The notes beneath the pieces were generated by a model. It did not search any database, was not told the origin of the DNA, and worked only from the letters and a program-made list of their open reading frames with translations. The position numbers and the translations under genes were made by a program. 64,000 bases of DNA from Typha latifolia (Eukaryota > Streptophyta > Magnoliopsida > Poales > Typhaceae): NCBI GenBank assembly GCA_019914945.1, contig CM034107.1, positions 9,610,001 to 9,674,000 on the forward strand. Reading direction: 5' to 3'. Each line of letters opens with the position of its first letter. The stretch's first letter is position 1. Of the stretch, positions 1 through 13,000 are shown piece by piece.

Positions 1-1393
1 AGGGATTTAAATGGCACTTGGAATTGTGTGCCAAAATTGGGCTTATCCTGCGCAGCAACGAAACTAGTGTTTGTGAAACAGAGTCACGGCTTGTGGCCTT
101 GTGGGTATCACATGCTAAGTTATGTCGGTTTTAGGTTGGATTAGGGTTTGTTCACCCCAAACCCTATTCAAACTCTCTTCTTATTCTTCTTCCCTCCTCT
201 CTTTCCCATGTGATTCCCTAGACATTGCAGCCCCTAACCAATTTCTCCCCTCCCTCGGCCTCATTCTCTCTGCATCTGCCTCCGCTCCTCCCATGGTTTG
301 AAGTTTCACCTGAGAAGGAATAGCTGCGGCTGAAACTTATTCAAACCAAAAGTTAAGACTTATTGTTCAAGGCCGAAACCAATAAGATTTCTATTTTTAC
401 CTTGTTCTCTGATCATTTTGGTTGAGACTGATCTGATTTGTCTCAAATTTCTTGTCCATTCCAGGAGTCAAAATCCAAAACCAACTGAAACTCTTTGGAC
501 CATGTCTCCCTTTTCATGGTACTAGTTCTATGCTGGGGGAACTGACTTATGCCGGCAGGGAAGTGGCATGGCACAAGTAGTTTTGACGGCACGTTAATCC
601 TTTACTTGAAGCACATATTGTGTTGTTAATAGCTCGGGGATTATAGTTGAATATTTCATATCATAAAGCTAAAGCATAAAGCATTAAAACTCAGAATGAT
701 TAACCGTATTGTCATGTTAGTTTTGTTTTATTCCAAAATGAGCATTATTTTCATCTGCAACACAAAAAGATGTAAGGAGTTATTAGCTTGGGAAGTAAGA
801 CAAGCTCATAAGCTGCTAAAAGCTTAAAATACCATGTGTCAACATATATGGGGTCAAGGCATTCATCCTTGCACCTGTGATGAGGTAGAAGCAAGGTTTG
901 CTATAAGAGCATACTTCCCACAGAAAAGAAACAGTTATTTTAGGACTTGTTAAGGGGAAGATTGGTCTCCTCTAGGTTTTGCTCTAACTGGATGGAATAT
1001 TTATTCTAGTTGGATTCGGTTGTCTCATCTACCATCTCTTTCCATCTGTGGCATCTCTTTGCTTGTCCTATGTACCTTTTCTAGTGTCTCTTTTTTTTTC
1101 CTTGAACTTTCCTTTCTCCATTTCTTTTACTATTTGCAATTTCAGACTTTTAATCTGTTTATTTGCTTATAGCGGATTTAACTGCTGCTAGCACACCTCG
1201 TCTGACAGGCTGTTGTCATAGTACATACTGATTGGCACATCATGTGGATACCATGCTGACATAGTAAATATTTTAGGAACCTAGAATCACATAAGCAACA
1301 CAAGGTTGTGTCAGTCTTCTTGTATCGAGCCAGCCTAGATTGTGCTGCCTAACACTTAGATCCATGGTGCTCTTTGGTTAGCATGATTTGTAT
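1..1393. other. No recognised gene; probably GCN2 intron or upstream DNA
   Basis: I find no exon that I can assign here. The next GCN2 exon begins at 4013 with a partial codon, so earlier exons lie either before this window or unrecognised in this stretch. Pyrimidine-rich tracts occur around 170-290 and 1080-1130. No long ORF, tRNA or clear repeat end was seen. Confidence 0.4.
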
Positions 1394-2610
1394 TATCACA
1401 ATCCAAAATCAGAATTATGATCAGCCATATATCTCAATACACTTGAGATACACGAAGCCTTAACTAATATTTTTCTAAGTCCCAAAATGACAAGAATTTA
1501 AATATAAACAACTAGAATCAGAAATATTAGAAAAGAAATTTTATGAGTTAACAACTATAACTCAATGAGTATAATTCACTCAAAAGCCAAATAAATCCAA
1601 AATTATAACTTTAAATAAAATCTAAATCTAGCGATATAAAATGACAATTCCATGAAGCATGTTCTTAACAATAATAATAATAGCACTTCTAATAATAACG
1701 TAAATGATAACTCATAGCATGCTTCGTGTCAATATGTTGAATTTTTCTCAATATTAATATTAATATTAATGTCATATGTCTCAATTGGGATTATGCCCGA
1801 GCCATATCAACTAAAAGTCACCACAAGATGTACTCGAGTTTTTTTCTTATAGTTAATCCGATTAGAGTTACTAGGAAGGTGTCACTATGTGATAAACGCA
1901 CCCCGTCTCTTCTCCTAAAGGTCACTAGGATGTGTCACTATGTGAAAACACAATTTGTTTCTTCCACTAACGATAGGAAAATATTAGTCACCTCGGGTAA
2001 ATTTTTGATCTAGCCTGGGGACTATTTTTTAACCATGTCGAGTTACCTAAGCGGATAATTTACTGATCAGGAATAAGGTTTGTCTCCTGGACTATTCTCT
2101 AACTACACTAGAGTCACCTAAACGAATCATATACCGATCAGGTATATAGGTTCATTCCCAGTACTTCAAGATTTCTTAATCGTGCTAGGGTCACCTAAAC
2201 GGATCATATGTTGATTAGGCATACTTCTGTTCCTTGTATATCAAGGTAGACTTGAGTCACCACAGGGAGATGCACAAAAAATATCTAGCCTGTGTCTATT
2301 CTCAAAGTCCTACCACGTATCAATTATGTTTTTTTTTCACTAATATTCACTATCATTTTAATAGCTATTTGCACGAAGTATAGCAATACACTGAGTCATA
2401 TATTTTGCACACTGAATATAATAATTAATATGCACACAGAAATATAATAATATATTTCCACATTGAATTATATGTGATCTGATTAAAAAACACTAAGTAC
2501 AAGACAAATAAATCGAATAAATAAGTGAGTGAACTCACTCAACTAAGTCTAAATCAAATCACTGAAATCTCTATCCCATGCGCTAAGAAAGACAAAATCA
2601 CTACCTGCGA
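1394..2610 (+). repeat. Degenerate LTR related to the TGTCACGACC family
   Basis: The stretch opens with a decayed version of the LTR start (TATCACAATCC). It then matches, with many substitutions, the first half of the LTRs at 13101, 19047 and 24822. Shared landmarks are 'cacttgagatacacgaagcc' at about 1441 and 'caaaagccaaataaatcc' at about 1580. Also shared are the stepped 'gtcacc' motifs and the closing 'gaaatctct...ctaagaaaga'. After about 2610 the similarity is lost, so this is either an old truncated copy or a related subfamily with a different 3' half. Confidence 0.6.
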
Positions 2611-4012
2611 TGCTTTTGGTGTTGTTCTCTCACTCCGCCGACTCCTCAATGTCTGAATCAAATAATGGTGGCTCTAACGAGGTAAGGATGTAGAAATAAA
2701 AGATAAGAAAAAGAAGTAAGAAATGACCCTTTTATCTCTCTTTTTTTTGTCGACGCCCTTTTTTTTCCTTTCTTGTTCCTCTCTAATCTCTCTTACTACG
2801 ATCTTTTATTTTCCTCTCGATTGCTACAGTACCACCCCAACCCTCTATTTTCCTCTCTTTTTTATTTTCCTTTTTTGTTGCACAACTCCTCTCTCTCTCT
2901 AGGATTTTCTTCTAGGTCTCCCTTTTATATAGCTAAAAAGAAATATAATAAGAGTTCTATTAAGATAATGATTCTAATATCTTTTCTTAGTTAAAGATAT
3001 ACCTAAAAAAATTAATTTGATTTAATCATTGTGGTACATATAACTAAATAACCTACTCTTATTGTGGTACATATACTAGTTGCAAATTTTATAGCTCCTC
3101 AATTGTTGTAATTTTTTTATTGAGTTCCCCGTCATTAATCATTTTACTGTTTCCACATATTTTGCATGACTCAATACTGAACCAATTTGAGCATCACTCT
3201 GATTTTAAGAGCAGCCCCTACCTGTTGAAACTCTCTATATTAAAGAAGAAATCAAATTCATTTTCTTAAAATATTATAATTGTCAATCTGTCAGTTCTGT
3301 CCTCTTGTAGACTGGACAGTAGCCCTTTATATTTAAACATTACTCTTGTCTTCCTCTATTCTCTCTTTACATACCATTTCTACTTCTAGAAGTCAGTCTA
3401 TGCAACTGCAATAAAGCTGCATATGCATGTTACAGTTGCGTTACCCCATGCGGACATTGAATAATTTGCTCATTGCTCTCAGAGATTTGATTTTGATTAT
3501 TCATTTTCTTCATAGTTAGTTTATCTTCTTACAGTGTTAATTTGTTTGACACTGTCATTATTAAGTTGCAATGTGATCTTGTTTCTTAAATAATGCAGAA
3601 AGATCTTCTCTGATTTTATGTTGATTATCTTATCTGTCTACTTTTGTGTAATATTACATTGTCTAGATTATCATTAACTTTGTTTGGACACGTTTTACAC
3701 TCATGCATCTGCATACTACATTGGCTGGCATCTTTGCTGTTTGCATATTGCAATAGCCTTTTAGTACATAGCCGAGGATTATAAGCTAACCCTTAGCTGG
3801 TCCTGCATCATCAAGTTCTCAAAACATAACATTGTCATGGCCCCAGAAGCCTGAACATAATTCATATTTTGTTCTGTGCAATGCATTCAACTTGCTTGGG
3901 CATGTGTTTTGACATTTTAGATGTCTCTTCTTGATATACCAACTTGTTACAATTATAATGCAACTGATTTGGTAATTTCTTGTCATTATCTACAATTATG
4001 CTTCTTGTGCAG
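2611..4012. other. AT-rich intron DNA before the first visible GCN2 exon
   Basis: No ORF with recognisable similarity is present. A TC-rich stretch lies at about 2735-2910. The segment ends in a typical plant 3' splice site ('cttgtgcag' ending at 4012), so at least its last part is intron. Confidence 0.5.
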
Positions 4013-7000
4013 ATGTACTCAGAACAATTCAGACGCCAGAGGACACATATGTTTATGATCGGGTTGTCTCCACCATTTTTAATGAGGAGAGAATGATTTT
4101 GAAATCTCACCGCCAGCATGATGACAGTGCAAAATTGATGAGAACTGAGTGTTTTATACGATCAACTGAATTAGATACTGAATTTCAAGACACTGTTGTT
4201 GAGGTTAGCAAGGATGTCTTTAAACAGCATTGCGCAAAGAGACTGGACTTGTCACCCTTGAGCATCTTGGATGGCAGTTATCCATTTAATAGGTTTGAGT
4301 TTTGCTTCTCCTTGTATCGCCTTTTATGATGACTGTAAGATGATTTTGTTCTTTGCTTGATTTTATTATGGAATTTCTAATTCATAACATTTCACTGAGA
4401 AGGAAGTCGGTCAAGCTTTTAACTCAAGGAGGAAATATGCTTGAGCTTCGTCATGAGTTACGCACACCATTTGTTATTTGGATAACTACAAACCAGGTAC
4501 TCAATTTATGAACTTGCTATATACTCTTGAAAGTATGCAGTAGACATGTGACATGTTAATGTTCTTATGGTTGAGTTGATTCCACAACAACAATGGCTGA
4601 CGGACAGAGTAGGTAGTTCCAACTATTTTGGATGAATCATATTGATCATTTTACTCTATTCACCTCTATTTTGGGGTGTTTGGTTGTTTCATCTGCTGAT
4701 GCATGTATCTGGGGTTGCATCATGCATGTAACTGGTGATGCATATGTATGGTAATGTTATATATGATCTAATCCTAGTAAATGATTGTATGGGTGGCCTA
4801 CAAATTATGCGGGGTTTATAATAATCAAGTAGTAAATAATTTCACTAACTACATTGTTTTACAGTAAATTTTCATTAAATATGCATTATTAATACATCTT
4901 TTATATTATATTGTCGTTAATATTGCATTACTATTATTATTATCATTATTATTATTAGAGGGCATCACTTGAAATTCAGCTTTTTCGGAAATAAGGGTAA
5001 GTCTCCCCATACAACTTCCCTTCCCAAACCCCTTTGTAAGAAGAAAAATCATGCATTGGAATAAGATTCATAGAATAGTTATATATTTTAGATTTATTGT
5101 CTATTTTTCAACAATGGCCGTGCTGACCGGCATGCCCTGTGCCGGTCGGCACTTACCATGTTGCCAACGTGCCGGCACGTGGCAAGGGGAGAGTGCCGCA
5201 CGGGCACCCTTCGTAGCGGCAATCCGCTCGCCATCGAGCTTTCGTCGTCGTCGACCTTACCGCTGTCATTGTCCGTCGTGCTAGAGAGCTCTGTTGATGA
5301 AGGCTTCGTCACGTCCCACGTGAGGGTGCCCTAGCCCTAGCCCCCTCCCAAGGAGGAAGAAGACCTCGGACGAGTAGATATGGATCTGCAACTTAACTCT
5401 TTATTCACCCGCCCGAGGTCTTCTCCTCGGGCTGGGGCTGGGGCTAGGGCATACTCGCGTGGGACACGATGATGCCTTCATCTTTGACAGCGAACGATAG
5501 TGGCGAGCAACAACGATGAGGTCAAAAAGTGAAGCGTCGTTAGTCTCCCTCCTCTTTCTTTCCCCCTCTCTTGCGGCACGTGTCGTGCCGTATCGTGCCG
5601 GCCTATGGTCGGCATGGGTTGTGCCATGGCACGACTATCCATGATGTTTTCTATCACTTATTGATTCGAACTATTAAGGACAGGACAAAAAGTAGCTTCT
5701 GTCATGGTGTCCGTTCGCAATGTGCAGAAGCCATAGTGCAATCTTCCATACATCAACATGCATCTTGGGATGAAGCATTCTGCTAGCCACCAAACAACAG
5801 GATCTGGCCTGCTATATCCTCAATTGCTCCCTCAGGGTGTTTTAGATTGAATACATGATCATAAGAAAGTAATCTGAGACTTCAATAGCTGGCTAACTAA
5901 ACTCTATTAATGATTGATTATCTAATTTGCTTAGTTGTAGCTTCTCATAATTTTATAGTCAGTTATTGAAGCTTGAGTTGTAACTTTATTTATCATTGCA
6001 TCCTCTTCAATAACTGTCAATCTATTGAGCTTTAAGCTATTTGACTGTACATATTTGTTTGAGGGCAATAAAAAGTAATCTTAAAATAATCACGCTTTCT
6101 TGTTATTTTGCATATATTGTTGCATGTTTGTATGTACAACTTCACATATAAAATTGGAGACTATCAGGACCTACAAGTTATATTGATCATGAAACTGCGA
6201 ACTCTTCTTATAATCCTGTTTCTTCTTCATTACCCTTTTTTAATGGAATAATCAATGATTTTTCTTCCATAATTCTCTTATTTCCTGTTTCCTGCAGAAA
6301 TCATCTTTCAAGCATTATGAAATATCATGGGTTTACAGGAGAGCAATTGGCCGTACAACTCCTAGTCGTTTCCTCCAGGTCCTTGCTTTATTGATGCTAG
6401 ATGCTCCAATATTTTCTTTCCCTTTTACCATGATCTATGTTTTGCCAATAGTTATAATTACTGGTAAACTTCTGTCGCTCGTAGGGTGATTTTGACATCA
6501 TTGGAGGTGCTTCACCAATAACTGAGGCCGAAGTAATAAAGGTTTTTCTTTTAATTCACTATAAAGCAACATATTCACAGCATGGTTATTTTGACTTTGG
6601 TGGAAATATCTTGAAGAACTCATTAGCAGACATTCATTTTTCCACCTTGATCAGATCAGATGGAAGATCTCTTCCTGAAGAGTTTTCTTACTTTCACATA
6701 GCATGAAATCTGATCTCTGTGAAGCTTTCGTTTTGATAGAAGACTTGGATCTTCACCTTTTATATATACAAATGTAAGAATATATAGAAAGTCAGAAACC
6801 TCGATGCCTACTGAAATTGCATTATAGGGTAATGTGTTAAAACATCAGCATATCGTGTGGGCTTGTGGAGGGCTATCAAGTCTTATTGACATCAAATCAG
6901 TTCTCATCAACTTTTTTTCATAGTTTTGTGGAGTGTGGACTGTATTCTGGCATTTAGATTACCCTGAGTCAGCTTTTATGATAGCTAATTAATAAAAAGT

Positions 7001-10000
7001 TCACTTTTTCTATGGGTCGATTAGCCCTAGTGGTTTCAGGATTTAGGGGATTGCAAACTCAGATCTTATCTTTCAATCATTGTTCAGCTTCGAGCAATCT
7101 CCTCTTGTCCGCCGACATGTTTTCGTCTACTTGTTTCTCATCAGCTTTTTTCATAATTTTGTGGAGTGTCCACTGTATTCTGGCATCCAGATTACCCTGA
7201 GTCAGCTTTTATGATAGCTAATTAATGAAAAGTTCACTTTTTCTATGGGTCGATTAGCCCTAGTGGTTCAGGCTTTAGGGGATTGCAAACTCAGATCTTA
7301 TCTTTCAATCATTGTTCAGCTTCGAGCAATCTCCTCTTATCCGCCTACATGTTTTCGTCTACTTGTTTCTATGAAAAAGTTGTCTTCAGTCTTTTTATGT
7401 TCATAGTTGTCATCTCGCCGACTTTTGTTCCCCTGACTGATCTAATTGTATCAACTAAACTTCAAACTTTGCTATGCCGAGGTTTGGACCTTAGCTTTGC
7501 ATTCATCGAGGAAGAGGAGAGATCCTCTTAGGATATATTGATGTTTCTGAGCACTTATTATATAGAACTTTAGTACTTAGTCAATCTCATATTTTGGTAT
7601 TTGTTTCATCTCTTGCAATTGCCAATCCTGGCTTTATAATCTATTTTTTAGATGATTTCTCGACCTGATAAATCTTTAAAAAAGAAGAAAACATGTTGTT
7701 TATCTCAATAAGTAGTCTTATGCAGTGATGGCCGTGCTAGTGGCACGTGCTGTGTCATGCCACTATCGGCACAGGGCGTGCTGAGCGGCACCCCCTCGTG
7801 CCAATGGCACGCCCCTTATAATGTTTTTAATAATTTTTTCAGGATATTTAGAGATGTATTCGGGTCTTTGGTATGTCAATCTTTGATTTTTTTTTGGTCT
7901 AAATATATGTATTAAAATTTAAAATCTACATTACAATGTTTTATCTTTAGATTATTTTTGTAAATAACCTATTTTATTAAAGAAAATAACAGTTGAATAT
8001 AAATATTATTCAACACATAATATGATTGAATACATTCATTAAAATTAATATTAATGATTAAACACTCCATAATATGATTGAATACTCCATAATATAATTG
8101 AACACATAATAACATTCAATACATAATTAATATTAGTTCAATAATTAAAACTAATATCTAGTTAAACGTAGAATGACGAGGAGGATCAAAGACTTTATTT
8201 GCTAGCACAAGAATAACACGGTAATATTGCATTAAATACTGTCGATATTCTTTAAAACTTATCCACTGATAATATTGCTCATTATAACGTCTCACATAGT
8301 CTTCATAGAAATAAGAATTTTATAATTCTTCGATGATATGATATGGATATTGAATATATACGGAAACGACCGATACAGGCGCAGGCACACCATAAGCATA
8401 TGCAGATTGTGAATATGGAGTATAATAATGGTGTTGTGGCTCTGGTGGGTGTGATTGATATGATGGTAATGATGATAAATTCATATCATCCTGTGGGCGC
8501 ACCTCTCCTGATGTCCTGCTACTTATAGACTCAAGTCCTTCCCTCATCTGACTATAATCATATTGAGCTTTAGATGGTCCCTTTCCTTTCTTCTATCTCT
8601 GATAAATTCGGCTTTGTGGTTGTCTAGGTATAGCAAATGAATTGTCATTCCAATTTTAAAAAATGACAAATAAGTTGTCATTTCAAAAATGACAAATGAT
8701 AAAAGTTAATTGATGGAAATAAGAAAAAGTAAAAAAAAAATGGGTTCTACATGTCATATCATGTTTGTCATGTTGTTAAGAAAATAAGTAAAGTAGATTT
8801 GATAAAGATTGATCAAAATAGAGAATTTAAAAAAAAAGTCTATATTGGCACATAACCGGCACGAGGCTGTGCCAGACGGCACGTGGCCGTGCCGGACCGG
8901 CACGGATCGGCACGGCTTGGCATGGGGGTGTGCCACTGGCACACTCTGTGCCAAGTGCCGTGCCTCTACTGGCACGGCAAGTGTCGGTCGGCACGGCCAT
9001 CCTTGGTCTTATGTGACTCTTAGTTTGAGATTGTGTAGACTACTTTTCAAATTTTAACTATTAGTTAGTGCTACTTGCTACTTTCATGTTGTGAGACCAA
9101 GCATCCTTGCCTTAACGAGTTGTATTTTTAATTCTTCCAGTGGCTTTTGATATTACATGGCAACTTGTACTGTTTATCCTTATATTTAAAAACTCAAATC
9201 AGCTGGGTGATTTTAGGTTTGAGAAGATAACAAGCACCCAGGATATCCTATTGCAAATATATGAATTTTCTCTCTCTACTATAATGTGCCAAAAACTAGA
9301 GTACAGTGAAGCATGGATATGGCATATTAGTTGCCATGGCCATGTCTGAGCATTTGAAGTTATAATGTATGTGCCCTTGTGAATAGGTTGCATCTATCTA
9401 TATGCATATAATAATTTTCATTTTTCAAGGGGTTTACATGAAAATGCAGTTTTCTGATCAGTTTAAACTTTGAATGTGAACAATTATAATCTGTAAGAAG
9501 TTTGTTGTGATAAAAGCATTTTCTGTTTCAGTCTGTGTTTTGTACAGATGCATTCATTTTCTTAGATTATTGATTCCCTTAATCATACTTGAATCTTGAT
9601 CTTATTACACATATTCTACATGAAGGATGGAGATTGAGAGTTAGAAAGCATATCATCTAGGAAACTATATATTCTATTCTTTTACAAACTAATGACAAGT
9701 TTGGTAACCTACATGCTAACTTTTAGGTGGCAATGGATATTGGGAGATGCTTTTTCCATTCACATTCTATAGACATCCGATTGAATCATGGCCAGGTCTT
9801 GGAATCAATTTGGTCTTGGATAGGAATCACAAGTGAACTGCGGCAAAACGTAGCGGAGGTACATCACTACCACTTACCACTTACCACACACCAATAAAGA
9901 AAGAAGCATGCTGACAATTCTTTTGTTTAATGCAGCTTTTATCCTTAATTGGGCCATCCTCTCCTCAATCTACTAGTCGGAAGTCCAATTGGAAATTTAT

Positions 10001-13000
10001 TCGGCGACAACTTTTACAGGTAACCCATGATAATGTTTTCAGATAATATCAACTTGCTTCGTTAAAACGTGGTATAGGAGGTTTGCACAAAATATTGGTG
10101 CAAATAATAATAATACTACCCTATAGCCAAGGATTAATTATTTTCTTCTTTTTCAAAATGAATGAACTAAAAATATTGTACTTAAACTTTTTCTGTTTTT
10201 CTATCTTTTGTAATCTTATTTCTTGTGTCCTATACTCCTACTAGTCATATTATGCTTAGACTTAAAGTTGGTATTATTGCAAATGCCTCACACTGTACAT
10301 ATAGGGGTGAAAAGGGAAAACAAATCAAATACACATTGGATAGTGGTAAAACCAGGGTTTAAAATTTTGGTATCGGGTTTGACTACTAGAAAAAACGATA
10401 TGTATCAATCGTATTGGCCGCTAGTATTAGATCATACCATGGATGGCCATGCCATGGCATGGCCCGTGTCGACCACCGGCCACGCTGCAATAGAGGAAGA
10501 GAGAAAAAAAAGGAGAGAGACTAACGGTGCTTCACTCTTCGACCTCATTGTCGTCGCTCGCCACCGTCGTTCGCTGCCGGAGATGAAGGCGTCGTCGCGT
10601 CCCCACGCGAGAATGCCTAGCCCCAAGCCCAGCCCTAGGAGGAAGTAGACCTTGGGCGGGTCGGGGCGGGTGAATAAAGAGTTAAGTTGTAGATCCGGAT
10701 GACTATAGAATGGATTTCAAGAAAAAAATGGTCTAGAATATTTGATAATTATTGCATTACTAAGAGCACAGATGACTGTAGAATGGATTTCAAGAAATAG
10801 ATGTTCTAGAATATCTTTGCATCAACTACACATGTGCTTACTTTATTGTCATTCAGGATCTTCATCTTTCTGAAGCAGTTGTTGATAGATTACAAACAGC
10901 AGACTTAAGATTTTGTGGATCTGCTGATCAGGCCCTTGCTAGGTTAAGAGGGGCCCTTTCTTCTGGTACTCATTTAGCAGTGTATGTGTTCTATACTTAT
11001 ATTTACCACAAAGCAAGAAGAGAAAATTATTGTCATGGTGATATTGCAGATAAAGCTACTTGCAAGGCTCTTGAAGATTTGTCAGCCCTTGTCAGCTATT
11101 TAAGAGTGTGGTCTTTTGAGCAGCATGTCTCTATTGATGTACTCATGCCTCCCACAGAAGTTTACCACAGGGATCTATTTTTTCAGGTGAAGATATTCAT
11201 TCTTCTGCTTTATGTCTTAGTCTGTTGGTATAAACATTTCTTTGTCATTTTTTATATAATTTATAACTTGTAAGTCTTTGGCCTGATTAGGCTGTCAACT
11301 AGTTCCTAGTTTTTTATGATAGCTATTTGTGATGATAAGGCATTAAGATTTGTCTTTGCATCCAAGAAGTCATAGCCTCACAGGTTCAATCTTGAAAATA
11401 GATTTCTCAGAAAAGAGGAGGGTAAAACACTAGGACTATGTAATCTCCTACCTCTTCATTCCCTCATGTAGGTGGTAGCCTCGTGCATAAGGACGCTAAT
11501 TTTTTATAATAGCTGTGTGTTAAAGTCTTTTACCAATTCAAATTATGAATGAGTTTCTTAAGGAGTTCTTGTCTGTCCAGTATTTAAACAAGATGGTCTC
11601 ATAATAATTGTATGGATTCACTTACAAGAAATGAAAAAAGAGGACCCCTCTTTTTTTCTTCCTTCATATGATGCAACTACTGGTACGAGGCTTCAGAGTG
11701 AGTCCCAAATCCTAATATTTTATTTTCCCCTCTTTTGTTCTTTCTGTACTTGTTTTCTATATCTTTTTATCTGCCATTTTCTTTATGTATTTACCAGTGG
11801 AATCTGATCAGCCAAATTTGGATTGATTGCACCAGATCCTGCTGAACATAACCCTTGTGATTGCCCCCTTTGAACCCATCTTCGCAAGATGCACCTGAAT
11901 CAGGCCTTTGTAGAAATTTTTTATCATTGCCTTACTGGTGCTCTGTTCTCTTTTGGTGATTCTTGCTTCCAGAATCAAACTAGAGCATCAAAAGTGATGG
12001 TTTCGAAGTTTCGGTTTTGGTTTCAATTGGTTTTGTTTTAACCCCTAGAGAAAAAAATGAAAAAATTGGGCCAAACTGATAGTAGTCCAAAAGAAATGTC
12101 AAAATCAACAATCTTGCAAGTTTCGGTCTTAGTTCTGAATATGTTTCAGCCGGTAACCGTTCCATTTCGTGCAAATCTTTAAGCCTCTTAAATTCTTTAT
12201 AACCAATTCCTACATCTACACTATGATCCAATAAAATCCACCAAGTCTTTGGTTCTCTATCATTTTAGAATCTCAAGTCATTTGGTGTCTTTCTTTCCAT
12301 CTTTTTAAAGCATGATCCTAACCTATGTTAAGACAGATATACTTGAAAGAGACTATTCCTGGACCAAGTTCTGAGGCAACCTTGCTGGCTATTGGTGGGC
12401 GCTATGATTACCTGATGCAGCAAATGTGGGATCAGCAGTCTGTAAGTTATACCTAATAGACTTAATTCATTCTACTTTTAAGTAGCCTATCGGTGATCAT
12501 TCAATTCTTGGTTTTCCTTTCCTCCAACAACTAGTCTTTGAAAGTATTTGGTTTTGATTATAGGCAAGAGATCTATTTTAAATGGAGGATTAAGATCTTA
12601 CTCGTGGATGCTTTACAAAAGTTATTTATCTTATTTCTGGTCATATCGAAAATTTAACTTTGCTCCAAGTAGATTATAATAACGAATTACAAGTAATATA
12701 AATGTGCATTTGTCATCTTTGATACCAAACATGCCTATACTTGTTCAAATAAGATCTATAAAGTATAAACTAGCTGACCAAAATTCCACACAGATCAGTC
12801 ATCCCTACTGTAGATTGGCTCCTTAGTCCAATTACTAGTTATGTGATGAGTAGGATGGAATTCTTGATGCAAAGTGCTTCTATTTAGGAGTATTGACCTA
12901 ATCAAGAAAGCTATTATAACTTCCATAAACTGAAGCCAAGGTCCTGGCTATTTATTCCTAACTTTTGAGATATTTTTAGAAAGACATACCCCAAAAAAAA

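Noticed and set aside
10223..10648. 141-codon ORF in a GCN2 intron
   Set aside because: It reads through repeat DNA of the hAT-like family and is not shared by the other copies as an open frame.
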